Part shown: positions 34,689 to 42,623 of the stretch, piece after piece
Layout of the letters: every line of letters begins with the position of its first letter
How positions within the stretch are numbered: position 1 is the first letter of the stretch
NCBI GenBank assembly: GCA_020636915.1
Contig: JACJWV010000002.1
Span: 1-64,000 of the forward strand
Reading direction: 5' to 3'
Origin: Nocardioides sp.
GTDB taxonomy: Bacteria > Actinomycetota > Actinomycetes > Propionibacteriales > Nocardioidaceae
DNA: 64,000 bases
Program-made: the position numbers and the translations under genes
The notes under the pieces: model-generated
Seen by the model: the letters and a program-made list of their open reading frames with translations, nothing else
Databases searched by the model: none
Told to the model about the DNA's origin: nothing

Positions 34689-35015
34689 ATGACCATCCGA
34701 CCGGACCTCGGCCTGACCGGGACCAGCACCGAGCGCCCCCACCGCGCGGCCCGGGGCGGGTGCGGCTGCGGCGGCGACGGGCCCCACGGCGTACCCGTGC
34801 TGGACGCGCGCACCATCCCCCACCTGGTGCGCCACGGCGCCGTCATCGGCGCCCTCGACCAGCTCCCGGCCGGGCAGCCACTGGTCCTCGTGGCCCCGCA
34901 CGACCCGCGGCGGCTGCTCCAACAGGTCGAGGAGCGGTCACCGGGCGGGTTCGATGTGGAGTACCTCGAGCGCGGCCCCGAAGCCTGGCAGCTGGCCTTC
35001 ACGCGCCGCTCCTGA
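34689..35015 (+). CDS. DUF2249 domain protein
   Basis: 108-aa protein with a DUF2249 domain (about residues 35-105): VPVLDARTIPHLVRHGAVIG, LPAGQPLVLVAPHDPRRLLQQ, FDVEYLERGPEAWQLAFTRR. This TusA-like alpha/beta fold is often near genes of anaerobic or nitrogen-oxide metabolism. A short N-terminal GGCGCGGDG segment with two cysteines might bind metal. The ATG at 34689 has AGGAG at good spacing. It is transcribed away from the fluoride operon. Function unknown. Confidence 0.78.
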   Translation: MTIRPDLGLTGTSTERPHRAARGGCGCGGDGPHGVPVLDARTIPHLVRHGAVIGALDQLPAGQPLVLVAPHDPRRLLQQVEERSPGGFDVEYLERGPEAWQLAFTRRS

Positions 35016-35053
35016 GCCGCTCCTGAGCCCCTCGTGAGCCGGTCGTCGACAGG

Positions 35054-36217
35054 TCAGGCCAGGCGCAGGGTGCTGATCAGCTGACGCGCGCCATCACCGC
35101 CGACGTCGAGCGCCGCCGCCACGGAGGCGCGCACGTCGAGGTCGGCGCGGAGCGGGGCGAGCACCCCCGCCGGGTCGCTGCGGCCGGGTCGGGCCGCCGC
35201 CGCGTGCAGGGCGTCGAGCAGCTCCTGCGACTCGTCGAGCAGCGGGCGCTCGAAGTCCCACGCCTCGTCGTACGGGCGGTGCAGCAGGTGTAGCCGCAGC
35301 GCGGCCGGCGAGACGTCACGCAGCAGGTCGTCGACCAGCACCAGGTTGCCCGTCGACTTGGCCATCTTGTGGCCGGCCACGCGGACCTCACCGACGTGGA
35401 GCTGCGCCCGGGCGAAGGGCCGCACGCCGGTCACGGCCTCCGCCATCGCCACCTGGTACGCGTGGTGCGGGAACAGCAGGTCCGCACCGCCGACGAGGAC
35501 GTCGACGCTGGCGCCCTGCACGGCCAGGGCCATCGCGGCGCACTCGGCGTGCCACCCGGGCCGTCCCCAGCCCCACGGGCTCGGCCAGGCCGGCTCGCCG
35601 TCCGACGACGGCCGCCAGACCGCCACATCGAACGGGTCCTCCTTGGCCGGGTCGTCGGGCCGGTCGCCGTACGCCGCGGAGCGGGCCAGCGCGTCGTCGC
35701 GACCGAGACCCGAGCCGGCGGCGACGTCAGGGCCTCGGAACCACACCGTCCCGTCGCGCTCGTGGGCCGCACCGACCTCCAGCAGCGCCTGTGCCAGCTG
35801 GACGACCGCGTCGACGTGGTAACGGGCCCGCGGCTGGTGTGCCGGCGTCGCCACGCGCAACGCCCGCATCGAGCGGTCGAACACCGCCTCCTGGGTGAGC
35901 GCGAGCTCGTCGAAGTAAGTGCCGCGCGCCCGCGCGGCCTCGAGCAGCACGTCGTCGACGTCGGTGACGTTGCGACAGGTGCGGGTCTCCACGCCGGTGC
36001 CGTCCAGGACCGTCGCGAGGACGTCGGCCCACACGAACGTCGACGCGTGGCCGAGGTGCGTGACGTCGTACGGCGTGATGCCGCAGACGTAGACGCGCGC
36101 CGAGCCCACCACCGGCAGGTCGCCTCCGCCGAGGCGGAGGTGGGCCGGGGCCGGCGGTGCCGCACCCACCCGCTGGGCCGCGTCGACCACGGCGGACGTC
36201 ACGTGACGCATCGACAT
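35054..36217 (-). CDS. MshC-like cysteine ligase (CysRS family)
   Basis: 387-aa class I aminoacyl-tRNA-synthetase-fold protein closer to mycothiol ligase MshC than to CysRS. VYVCGITPYDVTHLGHAST has the zinc cysteine (C45) and the HIGH-type HLGH (54-57). GRPGWHAECAAMAL gives the second cysteine, FPHHAYQ the histidine, and HKMAKSTGN the KMSKS motif. The anticodon-binding domain of CysRS is absent. MshC joins cysteine to glucosaminyl-inositol. Compared with what I recall of MshC, the glutamate after FPHH is alanine. It could be the genome's MshC or a divergent paralogue. The start at 36217 is one of two nearby ATGs. Confidence 0.75.
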   Translation of the reverse strand: MSMRHVTSAVVDAAQRVGAAPPAPAHLRLGGGDLPVVGSARVYVCGITPYDVTHLGHASTFVWADVLATVLDGTGVETRTCRNVTDVDDVLLEAARARGTYFDELALTQEAVFDRSMRALRVATPAHQPRARYHVDAVVQLAQALLEVGAAHERDGTVWFRGPDVAAGSGLGRDDALARSAAYGDRPDDPAKEDPFDVAVWRPSSDGEPAWPSPWGWGRPGWHAECAAMALAVQGASVDVLVGGADLLFPHHAYQVAMAEAVTGVRPFARAQLHVGEVRVAGHKMAKSTGNLVLVDDLLRDVSPAALRLHLLHRPYDEAWDFERPLLDESQELLDALHAAAARPGRSDPAGVLAPLRADLDVRASVAAALDVGGDGARQLISTLRLA

Positions 36218-36265
36218 GGGGCCAGTCTGGCACCCGCGACCTGCGGTCAGCCTCGGTGGCTCGGC

Positions 36266-36757
36266 TCAGTCGGAGTCCTGGTCCCCACCCGACGAGGAGG
36301 ACGAGACCCGGTCACCCCAGGCGGCCCGGGCGCCGGAGTCGCCGACGCGGTAGACCTGCACGGCGCACGCGACCGAGGCGATCACGGCCACGACGGCCAC
36401 GGCGGTCGGCAGCCAGGCCGGACCGGGGCGCCGGTCCACGGGCCGCCGGGCCAGCCACACCAGCACGGCCGAGAGGACCAGGACGGGCAGCACGAACCAG
36501 ACGAGCTGCTCGCCGAGCTCGGCGTGGTCGTAGCCGGGGTCGCCGACGTGACCCTCCAGCGCCTCGCCGCTCGAGGTCGCGACCGGGCAGAGCACCGTTG
36601 CGACCGCCGCGGCTCCCACGACGAACAGCCCGTAGGGCGCCCGCCACTTGGGCACGACCGCGATGACGATCGTGCCCAGCACCGCGAGCGGCACCAGGAC
36701 GACGACGGCATGGACGACGAGCGGGTGGATGGGCAGACCGTTGATGGTGTCGAACAC
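36266..36757 (-). CDS. DUF2231 membrane protein
   Basis: 163-aa membrane protein with four predicted helices. The start MFDTINGLPIHPLVVHAVVV is the DUF2231 hallmark, its histidines suggesting a possible haem or metal site in the membrane. A hydrophilic Ser/Asp tail (SSSSSGGDQDSD) ends the protein. Function unknown. It stands alone between the MshC-like gene and a long composite palindrome. Confidence 0.8.
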   Translation of the reverse strand: MFDTINGLPIHPLVVHAVVVLVPLAVLGTIVIAVVPKWRAPYGLFVVGAAAVATVLCPVATSSGEALEGHVGDPGYDHAELGEQLVWFVLPVLVLSAVLVWLARRPVDRRPGPAWLPTAVAVVAVIASVACAVQVYRVGDSGARAAWGDRVSSSSSGGDQDSD

Positions 36758-36906
36758 GGCGTCATCGTGCCGGTCCGGACCTGCACGGAACCTGACTGGT
36801 CGGCGCCGGACGTCCGGCAGCGCGACGGCTACACCTTCCTACCCCCGCCGAGTTCTTGTTCGGCCGTTCGTACGGCAGAACCCGTGCGAACGGCGGAACC
36901 GGTTTT

Positions 36907-36987
36907 GTCGGCCGGCCGACGTTTTCCGACCCGGGACGACAAAGCTTCGTCGTCCCGCCTCGGATTCTGTCGGCCGCCCGACGAAAC
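36907..36987. repeat. Composite palindromic repeat, copy 1
   Basis: Contains the perfect palindrome GTCGGCCGGCCGAC (36907-36920), then CGGGACGAC with GTCGTCCCG (36932-36957, inner AAGCTT), then GATTCTGTCGGCCGCCCGACGAAAC. Upstream, 36850-36900 carries further GTTCNG/CGGAAC inverted pieces. The same order of elements occurs at 56825-56899. It lies just past the histidine kinase stop codon and probably terminates that operon. The surrounding 267-bp gap (36758-37024) shows no gene. Confidence 0.75.
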
Positions 36988-37024
36988 TCGCCGAGGTAGG
37001 GGCGGCAATGGCGGGCCCCGGGCG

Positions 37025-38344
37025 TCAGGCCCGCGGGAGCCGCAGCACGAACGACGCGCCGCGCTCGGGCGCCTCGACCAGGATCTCGCCGCCGAGGGAG
37101 CGCGCCACGCGCTGCGCGATGCCGAGGCCCAGGCCGGTGCCGCCACTCCCGGAGGCGCCCACGTCGAAGAGGTGGTCGCGGATCCGCTCGTCGACGCCGG
37201 GCCCGTCGTCGACGACCGCAACCACGACGGCGTGGGGCAGGTCGGTCGCGCGCAGCACCACCCGTGACCGGGCGTGGGCCACGGCGTTGTCGAGCACCGG
37301 GGCCAGGGCGCGCAGCACCAGCGTGCGGGAGCCGGCGACCCGGGCGGTCGAGGCTCCCGTCTCGTCGACCAGGTCGAGCGAGGCGGGCACCGACGGGCGG
37401 AGCGCCTCGACGAGGTCCGAGACGCGGCAGGTGGCGGACGCGTCCGTGGCCGCCGGGTCGCGGGCGACCTCCACCAACGTGGAGATCACCTCGGCCATCG
37501 ACCGCGCGGCCCGGGAGACCTCGACGAGGTCGGCGCGGGTCTGGTCGTCGTCGACCCCGCGCATCAGCGCCAGGTCCGCCGAGCCCTGGATCGCGGTCAG
37601 CGGCGTCCTGAGCTCGTGCGCCAGCTCCGAGGTCAGCCGCTGCTCCGACCGGATCGCCATCGCGACCCGGTCGAGCAGGTGGTCGAGGGTCTCGCCGAGA
37701 CGCGCGAGCTCGTCGTCGGCCGGGCCGAGGTCGAACCGTTGCCCCAGGTCGTGCTCGCTCCAGTCCTCCGCGCGCTCGGCCATCTGGGTCACCGGCGCCA
37801 GCGCCTGGCTGGTCACCCGGAGCGCGACCAGGGCGGCCAGCAGGACCACCAGCAGGCCCATGCCGCCGACGGCGAGGAGCGCGGTCGTCTCGGACCGGGC
37901 GTAGGGCTCGGTGAGCTGGCTGACGACGACCACGCCGTGCTCACCCGACGTGGTCGTGAACGGCCGGGCCAGCAGGCGGAGCTCGCCGGGTGCCGTGACC
38001 GTGGTCGGGGTCGTCACGCGGGCCAGGTCGTCGGCCGCGTCGCGGGCGCGCTTCTCGATCGTCCCGGCGACCAGGGTCCCGTCGGCGTCGTACACGCGGA
38101 CGCCGGGCTCCAGGGCGTCGGGCGGTACGACGAGCGAGGTCGACCGGTCCGGGGAGCTCGCGTCCACGACGCTGACGACCGACTCGGCGCGGTCGCCCAG
38201 GCTCTGGTCGGCGTCGTGGCGGGCCGTGTAGTCGAGCAGCAGCTCGACGAGCACCGCGACCACGACCATCACGGTGGCCACCAGGGCCACCGTCGAGAGC
38301 ACGATCCGGCCGCGGAAGGTCCGCGGGCGCAGCCAGCTGCTCAC
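37025..38344 (-). CDS. Two-component sensor histidine kinase
   Basis: 439-aa membrane kinase. It has two transmembrane segments (about 15-37 and 155-180) around an extracytoplasmic sensor of about 115 residues, then HAMP (about 180-235), the dimerisation helix with SELAHELRTPLTAIQGSADL carrying the phosphorylated histidine, and an ATPase domain with DNAVAHARS, VDDGPGVDERIRDHLFD and GTGLGLGIAQRVA. The GTG at 38344 overlaps the response regulator stop (GTGA), so the two are co-translated. The signal is unknown. Confidence 0.92.
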   Translation of the reverse strand: MSSWLRPRTFRGRIVLSTVALVATVMVVVAVLVELLLDYTARHDADQSLGDRAESVVSVVDASSPDRSTSLVVPPDALEPGVRVYDADGTLVAGTIEKRARDAADDLARVTTPTTVTAPGELRLLARPFTTTSGEHGVVVVSQLTEPYARSETTALLAVGGMGLLVVLLAALVALRVTSQALAPVTQMAERAEDWSEHDLGQRFDLGPADDELARLGETLDHLLDRVAMAIRSEQRLTSELAHELRTPLTAIQGSADLALMRGVDDDQTRADLVEVSRAARSMAEVISTLVEVARDPAATDASATCRVSDLVEALRPSVPASLDLVDETGASTARVAGSRTLVLRALAPVLDNAVAHARSRVVLRATDLPHAVVVAVVDDGPGVDERIRDHLFDVGASGSGGTGLGLGIAQRVARSLGGEILVEAPERGASFVLRLPRA

Positions 38345-39006
38345 GTGAGCCGGAACCCCACCCCGCGCACCGTCTGCAGGCGCAACGGCGACCCGACCTC
38401 CTCGAGCTTGACGCGGATCCGGCGGACGTAGGAGTCGACGGTGTTCTCGTTGACGACGGCGCCGTCCGGCCAGGCCGCCGCCACGACCGCGCGCCGCCGG
38501 ACGACCTCGCCGGGTCGCGAGGTGATCGCCGCGAGCATCCGGAACTCCGTGGGGGTCAGCAGCACCTCCTTGCCGCCGCACACCAGCGCGTGACGGGCGG
38601 GGTCGAGCAGGAGGTCGGTGGGGGCCTCGCCGGTGACGATCCGTCCGCGCTTGGCGAGCGCCTCGACGCGGGCGACGAGCTCCTTGACGTCGAAGGGCTT
38701 CGGCAGGTAGTCGTCGGCGCCGGCGCTGAAGCCGGCCAGGCGGTCGTGGACCGCCCCGAGCGCGGTCAGGAAGAGGACCGGCGCGGGCTGCCCCGCCGAG
38801 CGCAGGGCCTGGCACACGTCGCGCCCGTCGGAGTCCGGCAGCCCGATGTCGAGGATGACCACGGCGAGGGAGTCGTCGGTCGAGAACAGCCGCAACGCCT
38901 CCCGCCCGTCGTGCGCGGCGACGCCCTCATGGCCGGCGTGCTCCAGGGCGGCGAGCACGATCCGCCGGATCGCGGGATCGTCCTCGCAGAGACCGATCCT
39001 GGCCAT
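38341..39006 (-). CDS. OmpR-family response regulator
   Basis: 221-aa regulator: receiver domain (about 1-118) with acidic pocket CEDDPAIRR and phospho-acceptor in VVILDIGLPDSDGRD, conserved lysine in DDYLPKPFDVKELVARV; winged-helix output domain (about 128-220) with LTPTEFRMLAAI and NENTVDSYVRRIRVKLEE. It forms a system with the overlapping kinase. Phased TACCTG direct repeats just upstream suggest autoregulation, and a copy in reverse orientation lies near the divergent glycosyltransferase-like gene. Confidence 0.93.
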   Translation of the reverse strand: MARIGLCEDDPAIRRIVLAALEHAGHEGVAAHDGREALRLFSTDDSLAVVILDIGLPDSDGRDVCQALRSAGQPAPVLFLTALGAVHDRLAGFSAGADDYLPKPFDVKELVARVEALAKRGRIVTGEAPTDLLLDPARHALVCGGKEVLLTPTEFRMLAAITSRPGEVVRRRAVVAAAWPDGAVVNENTVDSYVRRIRVKLEEVGSPLRLQTVRGVGFRLT

Positions 39007-39040
39007 GGGACCCCCTCTCGCAGACGAGGGTGCGTCGACG

Positions 39041-39105
39041 TACCTGCACGCTACCTGACTGCGGCCGCTCCCCCTCGTGTCTGGCTTTCATGTCCTGGTC
39101 AGGTA
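39041..39105. promoter_or_regulatory. Phased TACCTG repeats, candidate response-regulator sites
   Basis: TACCTGCACGC (39041-39051) and TACCTGACTGC (39052-39062) are tandem with the 11-bp phase typical of OmpR-family binding sites. An inverted copy GTCAGGTA lies at 39098-39105, pairing with TACCTGAC (39052-39059). The sites occupy the region between the response regulator gene and the divergent glycosyltransferase-like gene, so both could be controlled. Confidence 0.5.
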
Positions 39106-39125
39106 AGGCGAGGCACGGTGGCCAC

Positions 39126-40580
39126 GTGACGATGCTGGACCGGGTGCGGAGCCCGTCCCCCGCACACCCGCCGGTGAGCCCGCCGTGGCTGCCGTGGCCG
39201 CTCCTGCTCGCCGTCGCCGCCGCGCTGGTCCGAGTGCCGTTCCTGAGGCTGCCGCTGACGCCGGACGAGGGCGGCTTCCTGGTCGTGGCAGGGCAGTGGC
39301 ACCCGGGCTCGTCGCTCTACGGCGCGTACTTCGTCGACCGGCCGCCGGTGCTCCTCGGCATCTTCGCCGCCGCCGACGCACTGGGGGGTGGTATCGCGCT
39401 GCGCCTGATCGGCATGCTCGCCGTCGTCGTCGCGGTGCTCCTGGCCGGACGGCTCGGCGGCACCCCCGCCGCCGCGGTCGCCGCTGTCCTCCTCTCCTCG
39501 CCGCTGCTGGGCGTGATGGAGGTCGACGGCGAGCTCCTCGCGGTGCCGCTCGTCCTCGGCAGCTTCCTGCTGCTCGTGCGGTCGGTGCGGGCGGTCGACG
39601 GCCGGGCGCGGTACGCCGAGCTGTGGGCCGCCGGCGCACTCGCCGCCGCAGCGGCGTTGGTGAAGCAGAACCTCGTCGACGGCTTCGTCGTCGCCGCGGT
39701 CCTGCTGGTCGCCCCGGCGCTCGGGAGGTCCCGCCGGCCCTGGCGCGAGGCCGCTGCACGGGCCGGGTCGTTCGCCGCCGGCGCGGCCGGGACCCTGCTC
39801 CTCGTCCTCGGCGTCGCGTCCACCCGCGGCACCGGCCCGGCGGCACTCTGGGACGCGATCGTCACCTTCCGGGCCGACGCGGCAGCGGTGATCGACACCT
39901 CGGCGAGCTCGGCCACGTCGACGCGGTTCGACGCGCTCGTCGTGGCGGCCCTGCTGGCGGGGTTGCCGCTGCTGGCCGCCGGCGCGGTGATCGGCCGTCG
40001 GCGGCCCGTCGCCGACCGCGCCCTGCTGGTGGCCGCCCTGGCCGTGCTCGCGTGGGAGACGGCGGGCGCGCTGCTGGGCGGGAGCTACTGGCACCACTAC
40101 CTGATCGCGCTGGTCCCGGGCCTGGTCCTGCTCGTGACCGCGTGCGGAGGCGGCGGCCGGGTCACCCGCGTGACGACTGTGCTCGCCGCCGTCTCGACGG
40201 GCTTCGCCCTGTCGTGGTCGCTCACCCACCCGCTGCACCTCGGCGCGGACCAGCAGGTCGCGTCGTACGTGCGCCAGCACTCCCGGCCCGGCGACACGGT
40301 GGTGGTGGCGTTCGGCCACGCGGACATCGTGCGCGAGACTGGCCTCGTGAGCCCCTACCCCTACCTGTGGAGCCTGCCCGTCCGCGTCCGTGACCCGCAC
40401 CTGGAGCAGCTCGCCACCGTGCTCGGTGGCGCGGACGCCCCCCGCTGGGTGGTCGTCGACGGCGACTCGCTCGGCACCTGGGGTGTCGACGACAGGCTCG
40501 CCGAGCCGGTGCTGGACGCGCGCTACCGCGAGGTCAGCTCGGTCGGCGACTGGCGGGTCCTGGAGCGGGTGTCGGGATGA
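39126..40580 (+). CDS. GT39/ArnT-like polytopic glycosyltransferase
   Basis: About 484-aa membrane protein with ten or more helices and a soluble C-terminal domain of about 110 residues. The first external loop has RLPLTPDEGGFLVVAGQW, with the Asp-Glu pair typical of GT-C lipid-phosphosugar transferases of the PMT/ArnT group, followed by YFVDRPPVLLGIF. It probably transfers a sugar from a polyprenyl-phosphate donor on the outer membrane face; acceptor unknown. GTG at 39126 or ATG at 39132 may be the start. It overlaps the following secreted phosphoesterase gene by 4 bp. Confidence 0.75.
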   Translation: MTMLDRVRSPSPAHPPVSPPWLPWPLLLAVAAALVRVPFLRLPLTPDEGGFLVVAGQWHPGSSLYGAYFVDRPPVLLGIFAAADALGGGIALRLIGMLAVVVAVLLAGRLGGTPAAAVAAVLLSSPLLGVMEVDGELLAVPLVLGSFLLLVRSVRAVDGRARYAELWAAGALAAAAALVKQNLVDGFVVAAVLLVAPALGRSRRPWREAAARAGSFAAGAAGTLLLVLGVASTRGTGPAALWDAIVTFRADAAAVIDTSASSATSTRFDALVVAALLAGLPLLAAGAVIGRRRPVADRALLVAALAVLAWETAGALLGGSYWHHYLIALVPGLVLLVTACGGGGRVTRVTTVLAAVSTGFALSWSLTHPLHLGADQQVASYVRQHSRPGDTVVVAFGHADIVRETGLVSPYPYLWSLPVRVRDPHLEQLATVLGGADAPRWVVVDGDSLGTWGVDDRLAEPVLDARYREVSSVGDWRVLERVSG

Positions 40581-41497
40581 GGACCCGTCGCCTCGCGGCG
40601 CCCCTGCTCACCGCCGTCACCGCCCTCGTCGCCGTGCTCGCCACCGCGCTCGCCGCGTGCAGCTCGCCGGCGCCCGAGCAGTCCGCGCCCGTGACCGTCC
40701 GCACGACCGCGTCGGAGACGGCTCCCCCGGTCACCAAGATGCTGGTGTTCGTGGTCGAGAACCACTCGCTGGCCCAGATGCGCAGCGGCATGCCGTGGGT
40801 CGCGCGGCTGGCCGACCGCTACGGCTACACGACCCGCTACCGCGCCATCACCCACCCCTCGCTGCCCAACTACCTCGCGATCGCCGGCGGGAGCACCTTC
40901 GGCGTCACCGACGACCAGCCGCCGGCGGCCCACCCCGTGCGGCGGCCGAGCGTCTTCGGCCAGGCCGTGGCCGCCGGCAGCACCGCCACGATCTACGCCG
41001 AGGGCATGACGTCGAACTGCCGTCTCACCGACACCGGCCGGTACGCCGTACGCCACAACCCGTGGACCTACTTCCGTCGCGAGCGGGCCGACTGCCGGGC
41101 CCACGACGTGCCGCTGAGCCAGCTGGCCGACGACATCTCGGCCGGCTCGCTGCCGGCCGTCGGCATGGTGGTGCCCGACGTCTGCAACGACGCCCACGAC
41201 TGCTCGCTCGGCCGGGCGAACGCCTGGCTGCGCAGCCAGGTCGGCGCCGTGCTCGACGGTTCCGACTTCACCTCCGGTCGGCTCGCCGTCGTCATCACCG
41301 CCGACGAGGACGACCGGCACCACGGCAACCGGGTGCTGACCGTCGTCGCGCACCCCGACCTCCACCACCGCGTGGTCACCCGCCGGCTCACCCACTACGC
41401 GCTCTCGCGCTCCTACGCCGAGGTCGCCGGCATCGACCCGCTCGGCCACGCCCGGACCGCCCGGTCGCTGCTCGGCGCCTTCGGGCTCACCGGCTGA
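40577..41497 (+). CDS. Lipoprotein phosphoesterase (phospholipase C/acid phosphatase-like)
   Basis: 306-aa exported lipoprotein; the signal peptide ends in ATALAACSS. The mature domain belongs to the phosphoesterase family related to phospholipase C and AcpA. Features are KMLVFVVENHSLAQM (metal-site Glu-Asn-His), AITHPSLPNYLAIAGGSTFG with the nucleophile region, VPDVCNDAHDC and VVITADEDDRHHGNRVLTVV. It probably removes phosphate from an extracellular or lipid-linked substrate. The overlap with the GT39-like gene suggests joint action at the cell surface. Twin hairpins follow. Confidence 0.82.
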   Translation: MRTRRLAAPLLTAVTALVAVLATALAACSSPAPEQSAPVTVRTTASETAPPVTKMLVFVVENHSLAQMRSGMPWVARLADRYGYTTRYRAITHPSLPNYLAIAGGSTFGVTDDQPPAAHPVRRPSVFGQAVAAGSTATIYAEGMTSNCRLTDTGRYAVRHNPWTYFRRERADCRAHDVPLSQLADDISAGSLPAVGMVVPDVCNDAHDCSLGRANAWLRSQVGAVLDGSDFTSGRLAVVITADEDDRHHGNRVLTVVAHPDLHHRVVTRRLTHYALSRSYAEVAGIDPLGHARTARSLLGAFGLTG

Positions 41498-41523
41498 CAT
41501 CAGTACGGAAATGCGTGCGGTTC

Positions 41524-41570
41524 GGTCACCAACCGCAGCAGTTCCGGCGCCAGACCTGCGGTTGGTGACC
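41524..41570. terminator. Hairpin 1 after the phosphoesterase gene
   Basis: Perfect 14-bp arms GGTCACCAACCGCA (41524-41537) and TGCGGTTGGTGACC (41557-41570) with a 19-nt loop, 27 bp after the phosphoesterase stop, between convergent genes. Confidence 0.75.
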
Positions 41571-41642
41571 AAACGGCGCACCTGCGGGTTCGCTGGCCGT
41601 GGCAGGGTCCGGCACGGCCGCCACGGGCGGACCTGGGGGGCA

Positions 41643-41688
41643 ATCCCTGGACTTAGTGGGTGTTGCAACACCCATGAAGTCCAGGGAT
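41643..41688. terminator. Hairpin 2 before the dehalogenase 3' end
   Basis: A 46-nt near-complete palindrome: outer arms ATCCCTGGACTT (41643-41654) and AAGTCCAGGGAT (41677-41688), a 3-nt mismatch, then a perfect inner palindrome GGGTGTTGCAACACCC (41658-41673). It lies 29 bp past the dehalogenase stop and is likely to end the sulfatase operon on the minus strand. Confidence 0.8.
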
Positions 41689-41717
41689 CCCCGGTCAGCC
41701 GGAAACCTGCAAGCGAC

Positions 41718-42623
41718 TCAGGCCCGGACGAGCGCCGCCAGGTGCCGAGCGACCTCGGGGCCGCGGTCCTCCTGGAGGAAGTGGCCGCCGCCGGCGATCG
41801 TCGTGTGCGGCTGGTCGGCGGCACCGGGGACGTGCGCCTGGAACCACCGCTCACCGCCCCCGGTGATCGGGTCCTTGTCGGAGAAGAGGGTGAGGAACGG
41901 CTTGTCCCACGCCTCCAGGACCGCACGGGCGGCCAGGTTCGCCGCGGAGGCGGGGTCGGCTGCGGACGTCGGGACGAGCATCGGGAAGACCCGCGCGCCC
42001 GCTTTGTAGCTGTCGTCGGGGAACGGCGCGTCGTACGCCGCGACGACCTCGGGCGGCATCGGGTCTGCGCAGCCCATGCTGACGATCGCGCCGACGGCGA
42101 AGTCCGGCGTGGTCTGCGAGAACTGCTGCCACTGCAGGAACGCCTCGCTGATCGACTCGCGCCCCGACGGCAGGCCGGTGTTGCCGATGGCCACGCGTGC
42201 GAACCGGTCGGGGTTCTCCGCGACCACGCGCAGCCCGACCAGGCCACCCCAGTCCTGCCCGAAGAAGGTGACGTCGTCGAGGCCGAGCACGTCGAGCACG
42301 AGGGCGCGCACCCACTCGACGTGGCGGGCGTAGGTGTAGTCGTCGCGCTCGGCCGGCTTGTCGGACCGCCCGAAGCCCACCAGGTCCGGCGCGATGCAGC
42401 GCAGGCCGGCGTCGACGAGCTCCGGGATCATCGTGCGGTAGAGGTAGCACCACGACGGCTCGCCGTGCATCAGCAGCACGACCGGCCCGTCGGCCGGGCC
42501 CTCGTCGAGATAGTGCATCCTCAGCGTCCCGCCCTCGCCGTCGGCGACGTCGGCGTAGTGCGGCTCGAAGTCGAAGCCGGGCAGCGCCTCGAACCGCTCG
42601 TCGGGGGTGCGGAGGACCTTCAT
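41718..42623 (-). CDS. Haloalkane dehalogenase (HLD-I, DhmA-like)
   Basis: 301-aa alpha/beta hydrolase of haloalkane dehalogenase subfamily I, hydrolysing carbon-halogen bonds to alcohols. HGEPSWCYLYRTMIPEL contains the oxyanion region and FFGQDWGGLVGLRV the nucleophile D124 with halide-binding W125, the same numbering as Xanthobacter DhlA. The acid is in LFSDKDPITGGG (about 248-250) and the base in AGGGHFLQEDRG (about H280). The cap segment resembles mycobacterial DhmA as I recall it. Epoxide hydrolase is unlikely given the QDW motif. The ATG at 42623 overlaps the upstream stop by 4 bp; it is the last gene of the operon. Confidence 0.85.
   Translation of the reverse strand: MKVLRTPDERFEALPGFDFEPHYADVADGEGGTLRMHYLDEGPADGPVVLLMHGEPSWCYLYRTMIPELVDAGLRCIAPDLVGFGRSDKPAERDDYTYARHVEWVRALVLDVLGLDDVTFFGQDWGGLVGLRVVAENPDRFARVAIGNTGLPSGRESISEAFLQWQQFSQTTPDFAVGAIVSMGCADPMPPEVVAAYDAPFPDDSYKAGARVFPMLVPTSAADPASAANLAARAVLEAWDKPFLTLFSDKDPITGGGERWFQAHVPGAADQPHTTIAGGGHFLQEDRGPEVARHLAALVRA

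Noticed and set aside
41718..42623. Epoxide hydrolase instead of haloalkane dehalogenase
   Set aside because: The nucleophile motif is GQDWGG with tryptophan following the aspartate and HGEPSW at the oxyanion region, as in subfamily I dehalogenases. The two ring-opening tyrosines expected in epoxide hydrolases were not evident.
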